A DNA stretch of 64,000 bases from Fistulifera solaris (lineage: Eukaryota; Bacillariophyta; Bacillariophyceae; Naviculales; Stauroneidaceae), in contig AP026123.1 of NCBI GenBank assembly GCA_030295235.1, positions 1,798,001-1,862,000 of the forward strand, given 5' to 3'. The notes under the pieces are model-generated. The model ran no database searches. It had not been told where the DNA came from and was given only the letters and a program-made list of their open reading frames with translations. The position numbers and the translations under genes were made by a program. Of the stretch, positions 1 to 9,837 are shown one piece after another; the first letter of the stretch is position 1; each line of letters starts with the position of its first letter.

Positions 1-249
1 CACGATAGCGGTAGCTTGGGTTTCTTGCAATACCTGGCGCACATCATTTATATTCTGAAGATCCCCCTTCCAAAAGAAAGCCCCCAACGCGTCGGTCAAG
101 TATTGCTGCTGCTCGACGCTGTGTTGATGACCGAACGCGTAGACGGGAGAATAGCCCGCACAGGCCAACCCTTCGACCACGGCGCGTCCTTGCTCACCGG
201 AGCCGCCAAAGACTAGCGCGGTTTGTTTGGAGTTTGATGCAGTCTTCAT
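1..249 (-). CDS. NmrA-like / NAD(P)-binding Rossmann protein, N-terminal part, cut by window edge
   Basis: Reading from an ATG at 249 the frame is open for 83 codons to the window edge, so only the N-terminus is present. After a short polar start comes ALVFGGSGEQGRAVVEGL, a beta-strand followed by GGSGxxG, the dinucleotide-binding turn of NmrA-like and atypical short-chain dehydrogenase folds. This is followed by an alpha helix, a second strand and an acidic/Gln-rich stretch. NmrA-like proteins bind NAD(P) as redox sensors or reductases; which kind this is cannot be told without the rest. No targeting peptide is visible, so it is probably cytosolic. It is divergent from the Msp1 gene, with about 410 bp between the two ATGs. 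Confidence 0.72.
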   Translation of the reverse strand, partial: MKTASNSKQTALVFGGSGEQGRAVVEGLACAGYSPVYAFGHQHSVEQQQYLTDALGAFFWKGDLQNINDVRQVLQETQATAIV

Positions 250-662
250 GTCGACAAAAGAATGTTGTTATTGATTGTAATGTTTGTGCTTTTGTGAGAA
301 GAGTTGACCTTGCCCAAAACATTGTTTTTGTTGTCTCCTCTTGTTTTTGTTGTCACCGAAAGATTCTTCGCATTATCGTCGGGGTTCGCATTTTTCGTGT
401 GGTCGATCTCGCTTTGCCAGTCGCGTGACTCATTTCTGTCAAGACTAAACTTCTCTGCGTCTGTCCGTGGAACGGCTCTCAATTTCCGTGTTCGCCATTT
501 TTCATTTTTTTTCTTTTTCGCGTCCGTTTTGTCATTCGTCACCGGCATTTTCCCAACTTTTATATTGTCAAAACGGAACGAGCGCATCAAGTCCAAAGGT
601 GACTTCTTATACAGCTGTCTTCCTCGCAATAATTCATTTGCACACTTGACAATCACAATATC
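250..662. promoter_or_regulatory. Shared upstream region of two divergent genes
   Basis: 413 bp between the ATG of the NAD(P)-binding gene (minus) and the ATG of the AAA ATPase (plus). It is T-rich on the plus strand near 500-540. Short open frames here have no recognisable protein character. No individual element is called. Confidence 0.5.
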
Positions 663-1994
663 ATGTCTCTCGAACGCGCCTCTTCGATCATAGATCGCTT
701 TGGAGTCTTTATTGCATCTCTTCTCGAACCGGTCCCCGAGAAACCTCCTCCGAAAGCCAAGAATGAAGAAGCAGACTGGCTTTTGATCGGAATCAATTTA
801 GTCTACACACTCACCGTTACCACGTTGAGCGGATACTTGCTTCTCTACTTGACCAATCGCTTTTCGAGCCTCATGACGGATCCCAACGACAAGGCACCGT
901 CACAAGGACGCGTCAATGCACGATTGCAGAAAATTTTACAAAAACGGGCCACTTCCTTGCAAATTCCGACTCTTTCGCATTATGAACTCATCATGGCCGA
1001 TGATATATTGGATCCCGATGATATTGATGTCTCTTTTGCGGATATTGGTGGTTTGAATGAGACAAAGCAAGAAATCTACCAGCTCGCTGTTTTGCCGTTA
1101 TTGAAGCCAGAATTATTCAAAGGGAAATTGTGTCAACCCACCAAAGGAATACTATTGTTTGGCCGTCCAGGAACTGGAAAAACGATGTTAGCCAAGGCTG
1201 TGGCGAAAGAAGCCGAAGCCGTCTTCTTGCCGCTACAACTTTCCAAAATTTTGTCCAAATGGGTCGGCGAGTCCAACAAGTTAGTGGCCGCCACCTTTTC
1301 TTTGGCGCGAAAATTGCAGCCAGCCATTTTGTTCATTGACGAGCTGGATACCTTCTTGAAAGCGAGTAGCAGTGAAACAGCGTATCTGGATTCTATCAAG
1401 GCTGAATTTCTTACTCTTTGGGATGGAATCGGAACTTCTTCGGAGAATCGTGTTCTGGTGTTGGGAGCTACCAATAAGCCTCAGTTGATTGATACTGCCA
1501 TCCTACGACGTCTTCCACGCACTTTCCCCGTTCCGCTACCGGACCAAAAAGGCCGGCAATCGATTTTAGAGCTGTTGTTGAAAGATGAGCCACTGTCAGA
1601 TTCGGCAAGAAACTACATCCGTACATTGTCGCAACAAACGGTTGGATACTCAGGGAGTGATTTGAAGGAGTTGTGTCAGGCAGCAGCGATGGTTCGGGTA
1701 CAAGAAGTCACTGCCGAAATGTCTCGTCGACGTGTGATGGGAGAAGTTGGTGACGATGAAGAGGAGGATGAAGATTCTAAAACATTACGTCCTATATCTT
1801 TAGAAGACTTACAAACGGGAATGCTGAAGGTGCAACGAACTGGAGCGGCTGCCGAAACATACGGACGAGAAGAAAGTGGGATTCGTGCCGACGACGACTC
1901 TCTCCGCGATTTCGCAACTTTGCTTCGAAACTTAACACGTGCTGCTTCTCAAAATAGCAATGACCGAAATGATGATGGCATTCCTATTATCTGA
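663..1994 (+). CDS. Msp1/ATAD1-type membrane AAA ATPase
   Basis: 443 aa, one exon. A single hydrophobic segment at about residues 40-63 is followed by one AAA module. Walker A is GRPGTGKT near residue 167, with Arg replacing the usual Pro; Walker B is ILFIDELD near 222; sensor-1 is GATNKP; an RRLPRTF arginine-finger segment follows near 282. The family extracts mislocalised tail-anchored and stalled import proteins from the mitochondrial outer membrane and peroxisomes. The C-terminal extension of about 80 residues is acidic (DDEEEDED) and then polar, longer than in yeast Msp1. The stop is TGA. A sibling AAA such as a Bcs1 or katanin type is less likely because of the N-terminal anchor immediately before a lone AAA domain. 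Confidence 0.88.
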   Translation: MSLERASSIIDRFGVFIASLLEPVPEKPPPKAKNEEADWLLIGINLVYTLTVTTLSGYLLLYLTNRFSSLMTDPNDKAPSQGRVNARLQKILQKRATSLQIPTLSHYELIMADDILDPDDIDVSFADIGGLNETKQEIYQLAVLPLLKPELFKGKLCQPTKGILLFGRPGTGKTMLAKAVAKEAEAVFLPLQLSKILSKWVGESNKLVAATFSLARKLQPAILFIDELDTFLKASSSETAYLDSIKAEFLTLWDGIGTSSENRVLVLGATNKPQLIDTAILRRLPRTFPVPLPDQKGRQSILELLLKDEPLSDSARNYIRTLSQQTVGYSGSDLKELCQAAAMVRVQEVTAEMSRRRVMGEVGDDEEEDEDSKTLRPISLEDLQTGMLKVQRTGAAAETYGREESGIRADDDSLRDFATLLRNLTRAASQNSNDRNDDGIPII

Positions 1995-2450
1995 GCTTCT
2001 CGACAACTATCATGTTCTTCATGTTCAAAACTGTTAAGCTAATGACTCGCTTGTATTCTGTTGTCTGTACGACTTCATGGAGGTGCATCGCGATTAGTTT
2101 CATCGGAATAGCATCTCAAATCCATCGGATTATAGAAACGACTGGGAAAGCTCTAATTGGTATGATTCATGACTCCTTCCATAATGACAAAGGATTTCCG
2201 GCGAGCTAAGGTTTACAGAGTACTGTAGCACTTGATATTCAGACTCACGACAAGACCGACCGTCGACCGCGCAAAATGAAGAGGAAAATTCCCGCACTGA
2301 CAGACAGACTGTGATTACCGCTCCAGTTATAGGTTGCCGCTTACTCCTTTACTAAAACCAAAACCACGACGTTTGACGCTCGACGAGGAGAAAAATAAAA
2401 TCGGTCTAAGGTCGTATCATCTCGATCAAAGAAACGATAACAAAGCAAAC
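1995..2450. other. Intergenic: Msp1 3' region and RPS5 upstream region
   Basis: 456 bp with no supported gene. It must hold the Msp1 3' UTR and the RPS5 promoter/5' UTR. Reading upstream of the RPS5 ATG stays open back to 2334 but lacks protein character. Confidence 0.5.
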
Positions 2451-3181
2451 ATGGCTGAAGAACCTGAAATTGCTGTCGGCGAAGAAGTCGAAGCCGAAGA
2501 GGAAGAATTTGTTGTCACCGGCGGTGCGACCGAGGTCAAATTGTTCGGGAAGTGGTCGTTCGATGACATCGAAGTCCGAGATATTTCGCTCGTTGTAAGT
2601 GCATCATCTGTTCATCAAATGAGAAATCATTCTTATTCATGACGAAAATCTAATCTATTTTTTTTGCTGGGTAGGATTACATCGCGTGCAAGGGAGACCA
2701 TGCTACTTACCTCCCCCACACAGCGGGTCGCTACCAAAAGAAGCGATTCCGCAAGGCCTCGTGCCCCATTGTTGAGCGATTGGTATGCTGCCTCATGCGC
2801 AAGGGACGAAACAGCGGAAAGAAACTCATGGCCGTGAGAATCGTTCAACACACTATGGAGATCATCCATCTTCTCACGGACCAGAACCCTGTCCAGGTGG
2901 TGGTCGATGCGATTATCAACTCGGGACCCCGTGAAGACTCGACACGAGTTGGAGGTGCAGGTGTTGTGCGTCGTCAGGCTGTTGATATGTCTCCTTTCCG
3001 ACGTGTCAACTACGCCTTGTACTTGCTTGCCACCGGAGCTCGTGAGGCGTCGTTCCGCAACCTTAAGACCATGGCCGAGTGCTTGGCTGAGGAGCTTATC
3101 AACGCCGCTCGTGGTTCTTCCAACTCATATGCCATCAAGAAGAAGGACGAAATCGAGCGTGTTTCGAAGTCTAACCGTTAA
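2451..3181 (+). CDS. RPS5: 40S ribosomal protein S5 (uS7)
   Basis: Two exons, 2451-2594 and 2675-3181, joined in phase 0 across an 80-bp intron (GTAAGT to TAG), giving 216 aa. The join DISLV-DYIACKG matches the conserved uS7 order, and the C-terminus ends in the family-typical [20 protein letters not shown]. The conserved core ([36 protein letters not shown]) is complete. uS7 sits in the head of the small subunit near the mRNA exit and E site. The start is the ATG at 2451, in context AAACATGGC. The N-terminus carries an acidic Glu-rich stretch (about residues 3-20), longer than in animals. Confidence 0.97.
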
Positions 3182-3354
3182 ACAAATAATAAAGGTATAA
3201 TCGAACAGTTTACTTTGAAAGAGCGTTGCTTGGGTGCATAGGAGAAAGCCTTGCTCAAGGCACAGAAGAAATGCAAAAGCAGCTTCACTAATAGCTTGGA
3301 AAGAGAGTATGAATACAGCTTTTGTTCGCTCTATGGAGTATAAGTTTTTACTTT

Positions 3355-5025
3355 TCAAGCCAAGACGGCTCGGAAACTAGACAATTCTTCAGATGTTAGT
3401 TCTCTTTCGATCGATCCCCTGTTTTGAAGAATGTCCTTCGCGAGCGATGCCGTCGAAAGCACAACGTCCATTCTTATCGTGGAATCCGATAGACCATAGA
3501 TGCTTGCCAATACATGTCGAGTGGTAAAAGAGCACCCCATGGATTGGGCTAGCGTAAAGGCAACGCTGGGTCCGGACTGCCCAGCTTTTTGAATGCTTGT
3601 ACAATAGTCTCGTGGCGTCAATCCCCGAACAAGATCACTCCACACTGTATCACTAAGTAGAGCTTGAAGATTTTCTGGGCGTGTTTCAATCATGCTGTGA
3701 AGCTGAGAAACGGAGGGGCTCGCCGCTGAATGATTTACCATCCTTGAGGGAATTTCCCTAGGGGCAGAAGGTGCCACTACGGGAGGAGCTATTGCAGCGG
3801 CAGCAATCGGTAGGCTATTGTTTTGAGCACAACCTTCATCAATCAAAACAGCAGACACCATTGGTACCGCTATAACTTCTTCAGCAACATGGGGATGCCA
3901 GTCCGATAAGGAGCAATCCGAAGACGTGTCGGAATTGTCGTTGCTTGGGGAAGAATCGTCCTGATAGTCTGGATTCATGGGGTAAGAAATCGGAATTTGT
4001 GTGGTTTCGTCATCTGACTTGAGTGCTCGTCTCACTTTGACGCGAACAGCGGACTCGGGAGTAGTCGAAAAGAAGCCTCCATCCATTTCAACTAAAACAA
4101 CAATAGAGTGCTTCACCTTGATGAGAGTTCCCGAGTACGAATCGCGAACATCGTAAGGAACAAACAGCTGAATAACTTGAGGCTGAGGAGTACCTGATGA
4201 CTCGTCTGTAGAAGGCTTGTAACGGGGACGCCACCACGAAAGTTCTTCAGTCGATAGTTTTTCTGTTGCCACCAATCTCGAAACAACTTTTCTTAAATTT
4301 TCTTTGCTTGTAAAGAACTCAACAGTCTCGATCAACTTAACCGAGATCTTCAACACATTCAAACTACTTTGGTTGAAGCCAGATACAATGACGGGTAATG
4401 TTCCACCAGCCGCGCACACGTCGCTCGGTGTTTCCCAACCAAGTTGAATGCAGCCTCGTCGAAAGAATGAGCACATTTTCACCGGATAAATCTCTGGTCT
4501 TGTCACGATAGGAGCTCCTTGCGGTAGAGCTTGTGCGGCAATGTGAATGGTTCGCTTGTCGCTGAGCTGCGGGGCTGAAGATACGGACTCTACGTGTGAC
4601 ACTTTCACCGTTAACGAGTATCGAATCTCCGCAAAGTTGCGTTTTCGTGATCTGATCCGTGGCATACTGCTTGGTAGCTCGTTTGGGAGCCAAAGATGGA
4701 AAGGGTACTCATACTGACCTGGACGCAATTTTCCGTCCAGCTGGACCACGGAATGAACCTTGTGAAGTAACACTTTGGATTCTCGTTCGATGATAGGTAG
4801 GTCATCATCCAGGCACTCCTTCTTTCTTCGGCGATGGGCTTTCTTCGACTGCGAGATTTCAACATATTCCACTCCCTCCAAAACTAAATGGATGTCTTGA
4901 AGCTTGGTAAGATCTGCTTTATTGCAAGCATTCAAATAGATGCGTCCTGATAATCGATCCCCAGCTTGGTGAATTCGTTCCGGCTCATCAATGCGGAGAA
5001 CTACCTTGCAATGTTTATTTCCCAT
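3355..5025 (-). CDS. Alpha-arrestin-like protein
   Basis: 556 aa, one exon, TGA stop. Residues 1 to about 170 look like an arrestin N-domain: a strand-rich opening with EPERIHQAGDRLSGRIYL, and later YEYPFHLWLPNELPSSMP, the FxFxxxLP-type signature before the interdomain linker. Residues about 190-335 fit an arrestin C-domain (LPVIVSGFNQSSLNVLKISV, then IKVKHSIVVLVEMDG). The last 200 residues are Ser/Asp- and Ala/Pro-rich and probably disordered. Alpha-arrestins act as adaptors in membrane-protein trafficking, often recruiting ubiquitin ligases through PPxY motifs; no PPxY is seen here, so any partner is unknown. No targeting signal, probably cytosolic. Confidence 0.78.
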   Translation of the reverse strand: MGNKHCKVVLRIDEPERIHQAGDRLSGRIYLNACNKADLTKLQDIHLVLEGVEYVEISQSKKAHRRRKKECLDDDLPIIERESKVLLHKVHSVVQLDGKLRPGQYEYPFHLWLPNELPSSMPRIRSRKRNFAEIRYSLTVKVSHVESVSSAPQLSDKRTIHIAAQALPQGAPIVTRPEIYPVKMCSFFRRGCIQLGWETPSDVCAAGGTLPVIVSGFNQSSLNVLKISVKLIETVEFFTSKENLRKVVSRLVATEKLSTEELSWWRPRYKPSTDESSGTPQPQVIQLFVPYDVRDSYSGTLIKVKHSIVVLVEMDGGFFSTTPESAVRVKVRRALKSDDETTQIPISYPMNPDYQDDSSPSNDNSDTSSDCSLSDWHPHVAEEVIAVPMVSAVLIDEGCAQNNSLPIAAAAIAPPVVAPSAPREIPSRMVNHSAASPSVSQLHSMIETRPENLQALLSDTVWSDLVRGLTPRDYCTSIQKAGQSGPSVAFTLAQSMGCSFTTRHVLASIYGLSDSTIRMDVVLSTASLAKDILQNRGSIERELTSEELSSFRAVLA

Positions 5026-5683
5026 CCTGCTAGTTCAGCCTTTGCTATTAGTATAACATGCAAACCTTATCCAGAGGGGCCGCGTGCTGGATAAGAGTAT
5101 TGCCAAAGTGTCAAAAGGGTGTGATGCGTTTTACTTTATTGTCACGGTTCTTTGAAAGGGAACGAACTCCTTTTCTCAAGTCATGGTCTGCGGAGGCGAC
5201 AAAAATGAGCATCGAACGCTCCAAGTTTTTCCTCAACAGACACATGTTACTAAATAATATAACGGTAACGTTACTTCAGCGTTATCGTTTCTGTTCGCAC
5301 GACACATTTGTTGAGTCGTATATGGTACGTCGTGCGTACGGTTTTTTCTCAGGCTATTATCTAAACCATTGTCTCTAGAGAGATGTAACCGGCAGCTTTT
5401 CCTAGGTAGAGAGGACGAGGTTCAATGTTTCTTGTAAACATTCTCCGTGCTTTCCATGATGCTTATCGATCCCATCTGTTCAACTATTCAGAAACGGAAG
5501 TAGCAACAACCAATGATCAACGAATGGACCATATCTGCTAATCAAGAACGGGCATTAGATGCATTGTCTCGGCGTTGGTTCTGAGAAAGTTAATGAATCA
5601 TAAATGATACAAAAGATTAAATGAAAAGTAACAGGGACTTGTCATTACTTGACAGTCGTGGACACATCAGGATACTGGCCCAC
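5026..5683. other. Intergenic, arrestin upstream and carrier downstream
   Basis: 658 bp without a supported gene. A 106-codon open frame at 5058-5378 (plus) has no recognisable domain and random-looking composition. A small perfect palindrome GTAACGTTAC lies near 5265. Nothing else stands out. Confidence 0.45.
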
Positions 5684-6638
5684 TCATTTTTGGAAAGCCG
5701 ATGGGTACATCAGCTTGCTGAAGAATTCCTTTGTGTAATCCATGATAAAGACAGCACACACCATTCGACCATAACGGAAGGTGGCACCACGGTAAAATCC
5801 AGGAATTCCACTATCCTGATAAATCTTTGCCGCAGCTTGACGGAAATTACCATACACTGAGCGTTCGATATCACCTCTGAGAAAAAGCGAATGACAAGAA
5901 TAATCGAGTTGAGAAGGCAGCCTTAGACGTAGCTTTCATACGAAAAAATACTCAACTGTAAGCAGGTCTTGATGGTATCTGCGGGTTGCGTCAAATAGCA
6001 TGCGAATAAACCTCCAAGCAGCGCAGCAGGAATTCGAGCACGGTTATTATCCGGGAACTGTTCGGGATGATTTTCCATCAAATAGCTACGCACAATAGGA
6101 GGAATCGATAAATAGCCACAAGTCCACAAGGCTTCTCGAACAGCGGCTCCAATTAAACCACGATAGAAATTGGTGGGAGTCGCAATACTGGCAAAGGTCG
6201 CAGCTGTCGACCCACCCTTACGTTGTTGCTGAATCATAATCAACTCCAAGGGACTTCCCACGAGCGCGGAAAAACTTCCGGCACAAATTCCGCAACCCAT
6301 TTCTTCCGCCAAAGTCAGCTTCCGATCCGAGTCTCCGGCCACCAATTGTTTCAATTTGCCGCCAATCGCAAATTGAATCATCGTACAGGACCCCATGTTA
6401 ACCATATTCGCGCCGACTCCGCGGTACATGACACGCGGATCGACTTGAATTGGCTGTTTCTGCTGAACCATATTTTTGCAGTAATTGAATGGCTGAAGAA
6501 TCACCACCTAGGGACGAACTGTGTGAGTGAGTGTCATCAGGGGAACTCATCTTCTCGTCGAAAGAAGCTACATACCTCAATCACTCCCACCGTCATGCCG
6601 ACGGTGGCATTTTGCAATTCATTCAATTCCTTAGACAT
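5684..6638 (-). CDS. Mitochondrial carrier family (SLC25-like) protein
   Basis: Three exons on the minus strand: 6576-6638, 5957-6507 and 5684-5876, giving 268 aa. The introns are 68 bp (GTATGT to TAG) and 80 bp (GTTGAG to CAG). All three Px[DEN]xx[KR]-type signatures appear once assembled: QPFNYCKNMVQQ (about residue 26), SPLELIMIQQQRK (about 106) and QPADTIKTCLQGD (about 195). The last spans the second splice junction, which supports it. The C-terminus reads YRGATFRYGRMVCAVFIMDYTK. The family exchanges metabolites across the mitochondrial inner membrane; the substrate cannot be assigned. At 268 aa it is slightly shorter than the usual 300. Divergent from Tim9. Confidence 0.85.
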
Positions 6639-7008
6639 TTTTATTCATCAACAAGCGAAGGAACGGATGATTGTGCGTTTGAAAGAAGAGACAAGTTCGT
6701 TTTTTCCGATGAAGAGGCGAGATCAAAAGCTCTCGCAACTCGCAACGCGTTTTCCTTTTTGCAAAAGCGAAGTTCTGCGGTTGGATTTTTGCCGTGTCTG
6801 GGCGGTCTGTCTATTTGTCCAGGGGTGGATGAAGTAGGAAGTAGGAAGGCGGTGGAACGACATACAGACGGTGCTGTTTCAACACGCTTTTTTTGGAGGA
6901 TTATTATTTTTGCTTTGTTGTTGTCAATACAAATACTCCGGACTAACTACTTAAACAATCAACAACTCATTGCAGTCTTTTTTATTCAGTGAACTAGAGT
7001 CATAAATC
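6639..7008. promoter_or_regulatory. Shared upstream region of carrier and Tim9
   Basis: 370 bp between the two start codons of divergent mitochondrial-protein genes. A bidirectional promoter would co-regulate two inner-membrane system components; this is inferred from geometry only. Confidence 0.5.
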
Positions 7009-7341
7009 ATGGAAGCGATACAGAAGCTAGCTCCGCATCAACAGCAAGCTTTTATGAAGGAAATGGAAGCGATGCAAACGAAAGACTCTCTCAAGTAAGT
7101 CCTCGGGTGTGTTATGTACATCTTCAAGATTATACATCCCTCACACTCACGCCTCAGTATGTACAATAAATTGGTCATGAGATGCTTTGATGGTTGCGTC
7201 ACATCCTTCCGCTCCAAGAGTTTAGACAAGTCCGAAAGCAGTTGTGTTGAACATTGTGCCTCGCGATATGTCAAAATGACACAACGAGTCGGTCTACGTT
7301 TTGCGGAGCATCAGGCTATGCAGGCGGCAGGGCAACAGTAA
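7009..7341 (+). CDS. TIM9: Small Tim chaperone, Tim9
   Basis: Two exons, 7009-7094 and 7158-7341, across a 63-bp intron (GTAAGT to CAG), phase 2, giving 89 aa. The twin CX3C signature is CFDGC and CVEHC, 16 residues apart, followed by RYVKMTQRVGLRFAEH, closely matching the Tim9 helix that follows the second CX3C. Tim9 forms a hexamer with Tim10 in the intermembrane space and escorts hydrophobic carriers such as the SLC25 proteins to the inner membrane. Its divergent neighbour is itself a carrier-family gene. The start ATG is the first in frame; no presequence is expected because the family is imported by the MIA route. Confidence 0.93.
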
Positions 7342-7427
7342 TAATTGAATGAATAGGAAAATTTGCTTTGAGAAAATGTTTTCGTTTTATTAATACTAGC
7401 TATATACAAAGAGACATATTTCGGAAC

Positions 7428-8543
7428 TCATTTACTGGTCACTCGGGCCGATAGCATCTCGATAAAATCTGTATATCCAACAACACCGGTCCATGCATTC
7501 ATTGTAGCGGCGGCGTGCTGAGACGGGTGTGTATTTCGGGCCCAACTAGCCAACTGCAGCGAAAGATTCTTGTGAGGAACGATGCTTTTGCCGACACTAC
7601 CGAAGCGCGGGATGTTGTCTCCGAACAGGTCAATGCTGTCTTCTAGAAATGTCCAGGACGAATCAATGACAAACGTGGTCGACTTCGCTGGAGCATGCTG
7701 CAGTACCTGAGCAAGCGTGTTGCGCCGTCCTACCAAAAGCGCCGCCTCACTTTTTGACTCGAAAGCCTCGTCAACATTCTCCACGATTCGGAACTTCAAT
7801 CCCGTTGCTTTCAGCGTACTAGCAGCTATGTTCAAATCGCTCGCATGGTCTACCGTGAGGATAAGCTTTTGAGGACATGCATTCAGTATTTCAGGGATGC
7901 CTTCATCCGTCAGGCGAGGGACCATTAAATCTTGCTTGGCTCGTAAACGCTCCACATTTTTCTGCAAAATAGGCATCGGATCCTTATAATCACAATGATA
8001 TCTCACTTGCAGGGCATCACGAAGCATACCACCTTGTCTCCAATTCGCTGAAACTTCACCTACAGTTAATGGGCGACTCCCCCGTCCCCGGCTCATTTCT
8101 GTCTTTTGTTGCGGATGATATTTGCTCGCGTATTTCCCCGTCTTTCCATTCGAACGACCCCCGTCCAGTTCTTGTTCTTCTAAAAGTAGACGAGTGGCTA
8201 GGGCATATTCACATACGACCGAAAAATCATCGTTCGTCGCCGCCAGAACGTGAGCCAAGGCGGCCAGCTTGTTTTCTAACCAGACTTGATCGTCGCGGTC
8301 TAAACAATCGTCAGCTTCTGGCCACGTCGTGGCGGCCACTTCTAACGCGTCCCGTATTCTCCAGTTGACTGTATCGGCTATGCAACCTTCCCAGTTCACA
8401 ACAAATATCTCATTGGCGTGATTACTTGTGCTGGAGAAATGCCGTAGTCGTCCTTGTCGACGGTGACTCGCAATTTGGTGCCCCGAAAAGCCACTTGCGG
8501 CTTCCAAGAAGTATATGAATAGAAAACTGGTTGCTTTCGCCAT
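7428..8543 (-). CDS. Plastid HAD-like protein with a degenerate motif I
   Basis: 371 aa, one exon, TGA stop. The N-terminus is a signal peptide ending ASGFSGH, an ASAFAP-like junction suggesting plastid targeting. The body aligns in layout with a plant plastid HAD-like family: a first strand (FVVNWEGCIADT), an insertion with ATRLLLEEQE and LTVGEVSANW, a central strand (KLILTVDHA), and a C-terminal VIDSSWTFLEDSIDLFG followed by a NAWTGVVGYTDF tail. In an active HAD phosphatase motif I is DxDGxxxDT; here it is NWEGCIADT, so both catalytic Asp residues are replaced (N and E). It may be a non-enzymatic binding or regulatory protein. The family call is from memory of the pattern, not a search. Confidence 0.65.
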   Translation of the reverse strand: MAKATSFLFIYFLEAASGFSGHQIASHRRQGRLRHFSSTSNHANEIFVVNWEGCIADTVNWRIRDALEVAATTWPEADDCLDRDDQVWLENKLAALAHVLAATNDDFSVVCEYALATRLLLEEQELDGGRSNGKTGKYASKYHPQQKTEMSRGRGSRPLTVGEVSANWRQGGMLRDALQVRYHCDYKDPMPILQKNVERLRAKQDLMVPRLTDEGIPEILNACPQKLILTVDHASDLNIAASTLKATGLKFRIVENVDEAFESKSEAALLVGRRNTLAQVLQHAPAKSTTFVIDSSWTFLEDSIDLFGDNIPRFGSVGKSIVPHKNLSLQLASWARNTHPSQHAAATMNAWTGVVGYTDFIEMLSARVTSK

Positions 8544-8883
8544 GATAACTTGGTAGTGTGAATATATGGAACCAGAAAGTGTTTATTCAATGCGCCGACG
8601 GAGTTAAAAACATGAGAATGCGAAAAACGAGAGAAAGAACGCGAGTTCAAGTTGACGACTTGTTCGTGAATAATTTCACTCACGGCAAACGTAGCATAAC
8701 TTTGCCTTTTGCAAAAACAACTAACATAGCTAAAGAATTTGACATCAATAATAATATCTTGCTATGCACCTCGGGCATTTACGTAACTACGATACAATTC
8801 TGAACATACCTTCATGTTCATGACTCAAAAGAAGTGCCGGTTCTTTATATTTCTTTCCTTCAAAAGCTTCACCAGTTAGTTAA
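8544..8883. other. Intergenic between two minus-strand genes
   Basis: 340 bp holding the upstream region of the HAD-like gene and the 3' end of its neighbour. No supported gene or RNA is seen. Confidence 0.45.
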
Positions 8884-9837
8884 TTATCCCCTTCGCATCC
8901 CAACAGTAACATCAATGCGGGCGCGGTCTTCCAGCCCGAGGCTGTATGGCGTTTCGTATCCTGTTAGAGTTTGACCATTGAAGGCGAACTTCAGATTCTC
9001 TTGACTCAAACCCTTTCTTTCGGCGAAGACAGTAAATACAATTCGGAGTGTGCTTCGGTATCGCAAGCTGAAATAAGTCTCTTCGCCGCTTGCAGAGTCG
9101 CGCAGGAAAATTGTAATGGGATCATTGCCGGTGGGTGGAGACTTTGGCGATCGTGGATTCTTGGTAAGCGATCGTCGAGCGGGAGTATTCTCCACAGCTT
9201 CGTCTTCCGACGGTGCGACAATGTGAGACCGACTTCTGGGTGAAGTTTCGTGAGCGACTCCTGCAACTGGGAGACGCCCGCGCGGTGACGATGGTACATG
9301 GTGATGGTGGTGATGGCCACCAGACATGGCATGATCATCTCCGTCGATAGCATCTACCTCAGCATGACCGTAATCCCACACTTCCGGATCAAGGTCATGA
9401 CCGTATCGTGCCTGGAAAGCAATCTTGGTCGTCTTGACGCGGTCAAGTGTGAGTCTCTCGTTGAGAATAGCATCAGGATCGTTACCGATAACGCGACCGA
9501 AAAGTAGGAAGCAGTCGTCCGTATAGTTCAGGTTGTCCAGCAAGTGCTGTTCCCACATTTGCTGAATGGCGAGCGGCGCGGTCAACTTTGTAGCCTGCCA
9601 ATCGTTCATCACTGATTTCAACTCCATGAATTGTCTGTAGCCTTTCAATGTACGCTTTGCAAACACCTCGTTCCATCCTAGCACACGCATGCATCGTTCG
9701 ACAAGCGGAGTGGCGCCTCGAGTAAGCGGAGGGTCATGCTTGCGATTTACTTCCCACCATTTTTCGATCTTATCCTCTTTCGTATTTGCTACGCCCGGTA
9801 GCCACAGGCCACTATTACTCATTGCAATGGTAGCCAT
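8884..9837 (-). CDS. Ubiquitin-like (Rad60-SLD/SUMO-like) domain protein with N-terminal helical domain
   Basis: 317 aa from the ATG at 9837; the frame is open further upstream but has no in-frame ATG. Residues about 15-150 form a helical domain (EKWWEVNRKHDPPLTRGATP, later IQQMWEQHLLDNLNYTDDC) of a W-x2-H-x7-Y type that I associate with stramenopile proteins of unknown role. A low-complexity linker contains six consecutive His, then Ser/Pro-rich segments. The last 80 residues look like a beta-grasp fold: ITIFLRDSASGEETYFSLRY, LKFAFNGQTL, YSLGLEDRARIDVTVG, the layout of SUMO-like Rad60-SLD domains. The tail ends GMRRG without a clear diglycine, so it is probably a fixed ubiquitin-like module and not a conjugatable one. 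Confidence 0.62.
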   Translation of the reverse strand: MATIAMSNSGLWLPGVANTKEDKIEKWWEVNRKHDPPLTRGATPLVERCMRVLGWNEVFAKRTLKGYRQFMELKSVMNDWQATKLTAPLAIQQMWEQHLLDNLNYTDDCFLLFGRVIGNDPDAILNERLTLDRVKTTKIAFQARYGHDLDPEVWDYGHAEVDAIDGDDHAMSGGHHHHHHVPSSPRGRLPVAGVAHETSPRSRSHIVAPSEDEAVENTPARRSLTKNPRSPKSPPTGNDPITIFLRDSASGEETYFSLRYRSTLRIVFTVFAERKGLSQENLKFAFNGQTLTGYETPYSLGLEDRARIDVTVGMRRG

